9,998 nt of DNA from the NCBI GenBank assembly GCA_016191305.1, contig JACPOX010000189.1, positions 1-9,998 of the forward strand. The letters are read 5' to 3'. Shown here piece after piece: positions 6,557 to 9,998 of the stretch. Position 1 is the stretch's first letter. Each line of letters begins with the position of its first letter. Source of the stretch: Legionella longbeachae. GTDB taxonomy: Bacteria > Pseudomonadota > Gammaproteobacteria > Legionellales > Legionellaceae. A program made the translations under genes and the position numbers. The notes beneath the pieces are model-generated. The model was not told the DNA's origin and made no database searches. It was given only the letters and a program-made list of their open reading frames with translations.

Positions 6557-7750
6557 TCAAGCTAACAATAACCCCAAAAATTCATGCACCAAAAGTGCAA
6601 GCGATATAGCAATTACAATAATTGGGGTACATTTACCCCCTGGTACTGTATAAACAGACTTATAATTTTTCCTGCCAAAATAACACATAAGTGCAGGTAA
6701 AAACAGTAGCAAAATGATACAAAAAATACCTGCATATCCCAATGCATGAATGTAAATACCTGGATAATAAATAACTATTAGTAAAGGAGGAACAAAAGTT
6801 AGCAAAAATAATCCAACACCATGGCTCCCTTGATCACGTAATTTTAAGCCATCCGCAAGAAAACTATACAAACATAAGGAGACACCTAAGAATGCAGTTA
6901 ACATGCAAATGGAGGTAAAGAAATTAAATAAAGCGCTAATCGTTGTATTTTGCACCTTAGATGATAACAAATTGGCTAGTGCACTGGTGGTGTGTGGATT
7001 GTTCATTAGGCTTTCTAGGTTTTGACTTCCTTCGGAAGGAAGAGCACCCATAATCACCGCATCCCAAGCCAAATAACAAAATAAAGGAATTAATGAGCCA
7101 ATAAAAATGACTTTTTTCAGTTGTTTGATGTCATCATCAAAATAGTCCCGAAGATTTGGAACAATGATGGCAAATCCAAAGGAGGTAATTAAAATCATAA
7201 GGGTACCGCTAATATAGCGGAGATTACCATGACGAAGATGATCCAGTTCAATATTAGGCGCAATCAACACTATCAATAAGCAATAAACAGCCAGCTTGCC
7301 TAACATAAGTCCACGATTAACATAATCAACAGAACGAATTCCTGCATAAACAACCAAGCCAAAAATCAGAGTAAACAGTGAGCTTGCTTGCCAATCATTT
7401 AGATGAAATCCAATTTTAAAAAGCAGACCGTTTAGTACGTCTGCCCCTCCCGAAATATAGGCAGATAGTAATGTGTAGAGTAAAAAAAGATAGCTTATCC
7501 AAGCAATAAGTAAACCAGAGTTTCCGAGAGTAGCTTGTGCCATAGAGACCATATGCTTTCCTCTAGGTAAATAAAGATTAGCCTCAAGGATGAAAAATGC
7601 TCCTAGGGTCATAAATACCCAACATATGAACAAAAAAAAGGAAGATTGCCAAAAGCCAGTAGCGGCATTGGCAACAGGTAGGGCAAGCATGCCTCCACCT
7701 ATTGAAGTCCCAACAATTAAAAGAATTCCACCGATAAATCTTGAATGCAT
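6557..7750 (-). CDS. Aromatic amino acid permease, TyrP/HAAAP family, copy 2
   Basis: A 397-residue paralogue of the permease at 5083-6276, with the same predicted 11-helix layout. It has VGTSIGGGMLALP near the N-terminus, LLSAYISGGADVLNG, ITSFGFAIIVPNLRDYF, FLGVSLCLYSFLADGL and VPGG. The two are clearly related along their whole length, with most changes in loops and the last 30 residues, as expected after an old duplication with possible change of substrate preference. The start ATG at 7750 is preceded by AAGAGAT as a ribosome binding site. It begins nine bases after the lipoprotein gene ends at 7760, with no room for a separate promoter, so the two are probably co-transcribed. The repeat at 6468-6536 lies in its 3' region. 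Confidence 0.92.
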   Translation of the reverse strand: MHSRFIGGILLIVGTSIGGGMLALPVANAATGFWQSSFFLFICWVFMTLGAFFILEANLYLPRGKHMVSMAQATLGNSGLLIAWISYLFLLYTLLSAYISGGADVLNGLLFKIGFHLNDWQASSLFTLIFGLVVYAGIRSVDYVNRGLMLGKLAVYCLLIVLIAPNIELDHLRHGNLRYISGTLMILITSFGFAIIVPNLRDYFDDDIKQLKKVIFIGSLIPLFCYLAWDAVIMGALPSEGSQNLESLMNNPHTTSALANLLSSKVQNTTISALFNFFTSICMLTAFLGVSLCLYSFLADGLKLRDQGSHGVGLFLLTFVPPLLIVIYYPGIYIHALGYAGIFCIILLLFLPALMCYFGRKNYKSVYTVPGGKCTPIIVIAISLALLVHEFLGLLLA

Positions 7751-7759
7751 TAATATCTC

Positions 7760-8479
7760 TTATTTCGTTGCATAAACTGCAGATGGAAGAACAGGAACGC
7801 GACAATTAGCACAAATCTTTTTTCCATAGTTATTGAACCATTGAATTTCAATACGTCTATTAAATGCACTTCCATGAATTAGTTTATTGTCACCAACATC
7901 ATTTTTATCACCATATCCTTCAGCTTTTAATAGCTGTGCTGGAATGTTATGAGCCCATAAAAAAGTAAGCATGGTTTCTGCTTGGGCTTGGGACATTCTT
8001 TTTTTATGGCGAGCTGTGCCTACGTTATCAGTAAAACCCGCGACATAAATAGGACTTAGTGGATAAAATTTTAATAATCTTACAATATTATTCAAACCGG
8101 GAAAGCAAATTTCATTGAGACGTGGACTTTCAAACATAAAATACTTATCCACAGGTACAATTAAGGTCATGGTGTCACCATATTGCACAAACTCAATGTT
8201 TTCTTTATTTAATTCTTTTATAATACTGCGTCTACCACTTTTATTCATGCCAACAATGGTACCCACTGTGCCTCCAACTACAGTACCAGTTAGTGCGCCG
8301 GCTACGGTTCCAGTAGCAGCAGCACCAACTATAGTTCCAACAGCTGCTCCGCTAGCTATTCTTTTGGGTAGAGGATGTACTGGCTTAAAATTGTTATATG
8401 GAGGATGAAAACAACTACTCAGAAAGCATGAAATTAAACCACAAAAAAAGATGTGTGTCTTAGCTAATTTGAGTGACAT
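7760..8479 (-). CDS. OmpA-domain lipoprotein with glycine-zipper segment
   Basis: A 239-residue envelope lipoprotein. The signal peptide ends in lipobox LSSC, so Cys23 would be lipidated. Residues 44-77 form a Gly/Ala/Thr-rich glycine zipper (GxxxG-like repeats), which may insert into or associate with a membrane. Residues about 105-215 are an OmpA/MotB-type peptidoglycan-binding domain: GFTDNVG supplies Asp151 and FNRRIEI supplies Arg208/209, the positions that bind diaminopimelate in the family. It probably ties the outer membrane to the cell wall. The reading frame extends to a TTG at 8536, but ATG 8479 is chosen because AGGGAG lies five bases upstream (8485-8490), the signal peptide starts there, and the promoter -35 box overlaps 8536. 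Two extra cysteines (223, 226) lie in the C-terminal tail. It probably shares a transcript with the permease at 7750. Confidence 0.9.
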   Translation of the reverse strand: MSLKLAKTHIFFCGLISCFLSSCFHPPYNNFKPVHPLPKRIASGAAVGTIVGAAATGTVAGALTGTVVGGTVGTIVGMNKSGRRSIIKELNKENIEFVQYGDTMTLIVPVDKYFMFESPRLNEICFPGLNNIVRLLKFYPLSPIYVAGFTDNVGTARHKKRMSQAQAETMLTFLWAHNIPAQLLKAEGYGDKNDVGDNKLIHGSAFNRRIEIQWFNNYGKKICANCRVPVLPSAVYATK

Positions 8480-8507
8480 GTTCACTCCCTGGTTCAGTGA
8501 TTTTATC

Positions 8508-8536
8508 ATTATTAAACATCTGAACAAATTTGGCAA
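8508..8536 (-). promoter_or_regulatory. Sigma-70 promoter of the lipoprotein-permease unit
   Basis: On the - strand, TTGCCA (8536-8531) and AATAAT (8513-8508) are separated by 17 bases, each matching five of six consensus positions. Transcription would begin near 8500, about 20 bases before the AGGGAG-preceded ATG at 8479. It would drive both the lipoprotein and the downstream permease. Confidence 0.6.
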
Positions 8537-8640
8537 TTGTAACTTCGCAATAAACTACTCTAACTAAATCATGTGAATTTTCTTATGGCCTGGGTTAGGT
8601 GGAATTTTGACCTGGGTCCGTTGTCATTATGCTAAAGATT

Positions 8641-8715
8641 TTGTAGGTTGGGCCCCTGGCCCAACAAAGTGTTATGCTAGGCTGGTGTTCATGTTGGACG
8701 GGGCCCAACCTACAA
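8641..8715 (+). repeat. GTAGGTTGGGCC palindromic repeat, copy B
   Basis: This is the best preserved copy. Its 16-bp ends (8641-8656 and 8700-8715) are perfectly complementary, and the internal hairpin GTTGGGCC/GGCCCAAC is intact. It begins 34 bases after the stop of the - strand gene at 8750 and lies upstream of the lipoprotein promoter. Confidence 0.88.
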
Positions 8716-8749
8716 CTGGTTAAACGGAACTTTACTCAGTTTACAAGTA

Positions 8750-9370
8750 TTACTTAACTAAAAGTAGCTCATATACAAGTTCGTCTTCATGATCTGAATA
8801 GTTCTCTTTACATACTGGATTAAAAAATGAAACGAGACTTGCTTCATTAGTATATTCAGCGCTATGGCGATTCAAAGATTTGAATTCTGAAAAACACTTG
8901 AGGCCTTTATATGCTGCAGCAAGCATTGCTCCACCTATAGTTATTGCTACAGCAACACCTAAGAGAGGCTGAACAATCAACAAGGGTAAGGCTATTCCTA
9001 AGATACCAGTATAAAGTGAAAATGTGGTGGCTTTCCAGAAAATCAATTCGCATGCTTTGGCAAGATTATAAAACACAGTATTCATTTTTCTGGATTGAAT
9101 AGAATTTTCTATCTGTTTTAATGCAAGTTCAGATGAAAGTTCTCCCTTTTTTACTTTTTCTAACTGTTCAATAAAGAGTTCATAGCTTTTTGCAATTGCG
9201 TCTATGGTTTTTGCAGTAGTTGCTTTGGTATAAGAAAGGTTATAATAGGTCTCTATAGCTTTTATTTTTTGTCTAATTAGTTCATTAATTTCATTATCAG
9301 TAAATAAAGCATGTAATTTCAGGTCACAAACTTTTAAACGTTCTTCTAATTTTGTGTGATTATAAGGCAT
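8750..9370 (-). CDS. Orphan protein with helical N-terminus and membrane hairpin
   Basis: A 206-residue protein I cannot assign to a function. Residues 1-110 are charged and helical, with a possible short coiled coil around 60-95. Residues 114-132 and 134-155 are two hydrophobic segments joined by a Pro-containing turn, suggesting a membrane hairpin. The last 50 residues are polar and end in an acidic stretch (D193, E195, D196, E197, E201) followed by LLLVK. The style recalls small Legionella-restricted families such as DUF5638, from memory and unverified. The acidic tail would be compatible with a Dot/Icm substrate but is weaker evidence than in the 2722-5064 gene. The ribosome binding site is AGAG in AAGAGATG just upstream of the ATG. 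It stands alone, with repeats B and C on either side. Confidence 0.75.
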   Translation of the reverse strand: MPYNHTKLEERLKVCDLKLHALFTDNEINELIRQKIKAIETYYNLSYTKATTAKTIDAIAKSYELFIEQLEKVKKGELSSELALKQIENSIQSRKMNTVFYNLAKACELIFWKATTFSLYTGILGIALPLLIVQPLLGVAVAITIGGAMLAAAYKGLKCFSEFKSLNRHSAEYTNEASLVSFFNPVCKENYSDHEDELVYELLLVK

Positions 9371-9488
9371 GATTCATCTCTTTATTATAATTTTTTAGGG
9401 AAAACGAGATTAAAACCATCATCTTATAACATATTTTAAATGATAATTCCTAGGTTCACTGGCATTAAGATTAGGAAATGCGATTAAA

Positions 9489-9562
9489 TGTAGGTTGGGC
9501 CCTTGGCCCAACAGAATACCAGCCTAACGTAGCCCTTTGTTGGGCCAGGGGCCAAATCTACA
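9489..9562 (+). repeat. GTAGGTTGGGCC palindromic repeat, copy C
   Basis: The left half starts TGTAGGTTGGGCCC and the right half, in reverse complement, starts TGTAGATTTGGCCCC. Each half carries its own hairpin of the GTTGGGCC/GGCCCAAC kind, showing that the element is built of two opposed copies of one hairpin unit. It starts eight bases after the stop codon of the nuclease gene at 9571. Confidence 0.85.
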
Positions 9563-9570
9563 ATACAACC

Positions 9571-9998
9571 CTACTCATCTGCCTGAAAACGACATAAATT
9601 CTGATAGTCGCATTGCTGACAAACCGATAATTGGGCGGGTTTTGGTGGGCAGTAACCTTGTTGAAATTCACTACTTAAAGCAGATAACTGCTGATGCCAG
9701 GTGTTTCTACATTCAACCCATGTGTCTCCTTTTTTTAAAGACGACATACCATTAATTCCTAGCTTTTCTTCACTAAGGCCAGCACAACTTATTTTGCCTG
9801 CCTTCAATTGCATGAACAAAAGTGTATTAATATCCTCATCTAGGAGTGCATAAAAGAGTAATTGTGATTCTTTGGGTCTATCCTCGTTCCAAGGTTTACT
9901 TGAGGGGAGGCTGCTTTTATAATCTATAACCCATTTTTTATCGGCAACTTGATCTAAACGATCAACCCGCACTTGAAAATCAAGACCTGATAAGCTAA
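9571..9998 (-). CDS. PD-(D/E)XK nuclease of the RecB/AddB type, C-terminal part
   Basis: This is the C-terminal 142 or so residues of a RecB/AddB-like exonuclease, probably a DNA repair helicase-nuclease subunit or a stand-alone relative. The frame is open to the right edge and GTG 9970-9972 is internal, because LSGLDFQ before it continues the domain pattern. Counting from that Val, catalytic residues are Asp4 in VRVDRLD, the DYK motif Asp17/Lys19 and the QLLFY motif Gln37/Tyr41. Cys118, Cys121 and Cys127 (CxxC-x5-C) would bind a 4Fe-4S cluster together with a fourth cysteine upstream of the window, as in AddB-type nucleases. The nuclease site appears intact. The full length and any helicase domain cannot be seen. 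It ends with TAG at 9571-9573. Confidence 0.88.
   Translation of the reverse strand, partial: SLSGLDFQVRVDRLDQVADKKWVIDYKSSLPSSKPWNEDRPKESQLLFYALLDEDINTLLFMQLKAGKISCAGLSEEKLGINGMSSLKKGDTWVECRNTWHQQLSALSSEFQQGYCPPKPAQLSVCQQCDYQNLCRFQADE

Noticed and set aside
8115..8408. A 97-codon + strand frame opposite the lipoprotein gene.
   Set aside because: It is the antisense of the glycine-zipper coding region, and the repetitive Val-Pro-Thr composition is just the complement of Gly/Ala/Thr codons.
8480..8536. A TTG-started extension of the lipoprotein gene.
   Set aside because: It overlaps the promoter, would bury the signal peptide, and the AGGGAG site points to 8479.
6468..9562. The three GTAGGTTGGGCC repeats as a CRISPR array.
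   Set aside because: They are palindromes of about 70 bp kilobases apart with whole genes between them, not short direct repeats with uniform spacers.

Overview
The window looks like a stretch of a gammaproteobacterial chromosome, most likely Legionella or a close relative. The reasons are the moderately low GC content, a tandem pair of TyrP-type aromatic amino acid permeases, an OmpA-domain lipoprotein, a long AT-rich orphan gene whose C-terminus resembles a Dot/Icm secretion signal, and small dispersed palindromic repeats. The genus is an inference; there is no rRNA or housekeeping marker to settle it.

Left part (1-2570, + strand): the end of a type IV pilus / type II secretion inner-membrane platform protein of the GspF/PilC/MshG family is followed by two tandem, nearly identical MshA-like prepilins of 141 residues each. 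An 87-bp dispersed palindromic element lies between the pilins. Sixteen bases after the second pilin comes a 297-residue protein with a putative Rossmann, methyltransferase-like core. Together this looks like the tail of an MSHA-like pilus locus with a duplicated major pilin and a possible accessory enzyme.

Middle (2722-5064, + strand): one long, very AT-rich gene encodes a 780-residue protein with an N-terminal coiled coil, two internal repeats, a domain with a conserved SGHYRP motif, and an acidic 'E-block' tail. It is the best candidate here for an undescribed translocated effector.

Right part (5083-9998, all - strand): reading in the direction of transcription from the right edge, the genes are the C-terminal part of a PD-(D/E)XK RecB/AddB-like nuclease, a 206-residue membrane-hairpin orphan protein, an OmpA-like glycine-zipper lipoprotein nine bases ahead of a TyrP-type permease, and a second permease of the same length with its own good sigma-70 promoter. 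Three copies of a roughly 70-bp GTAGGTTGGGCC palindromic repeat each sit 8-34 bp after the stop codon of one of these - strand genes. A fourth, decayed palindrome lies beside the first of them.

Starts were moved from the longest reading frame for three genes, based on ribosome binding sites, paralogue length and promoter position: the second pilin (1235), the left permease (6276) and the lipoprotein (8479).
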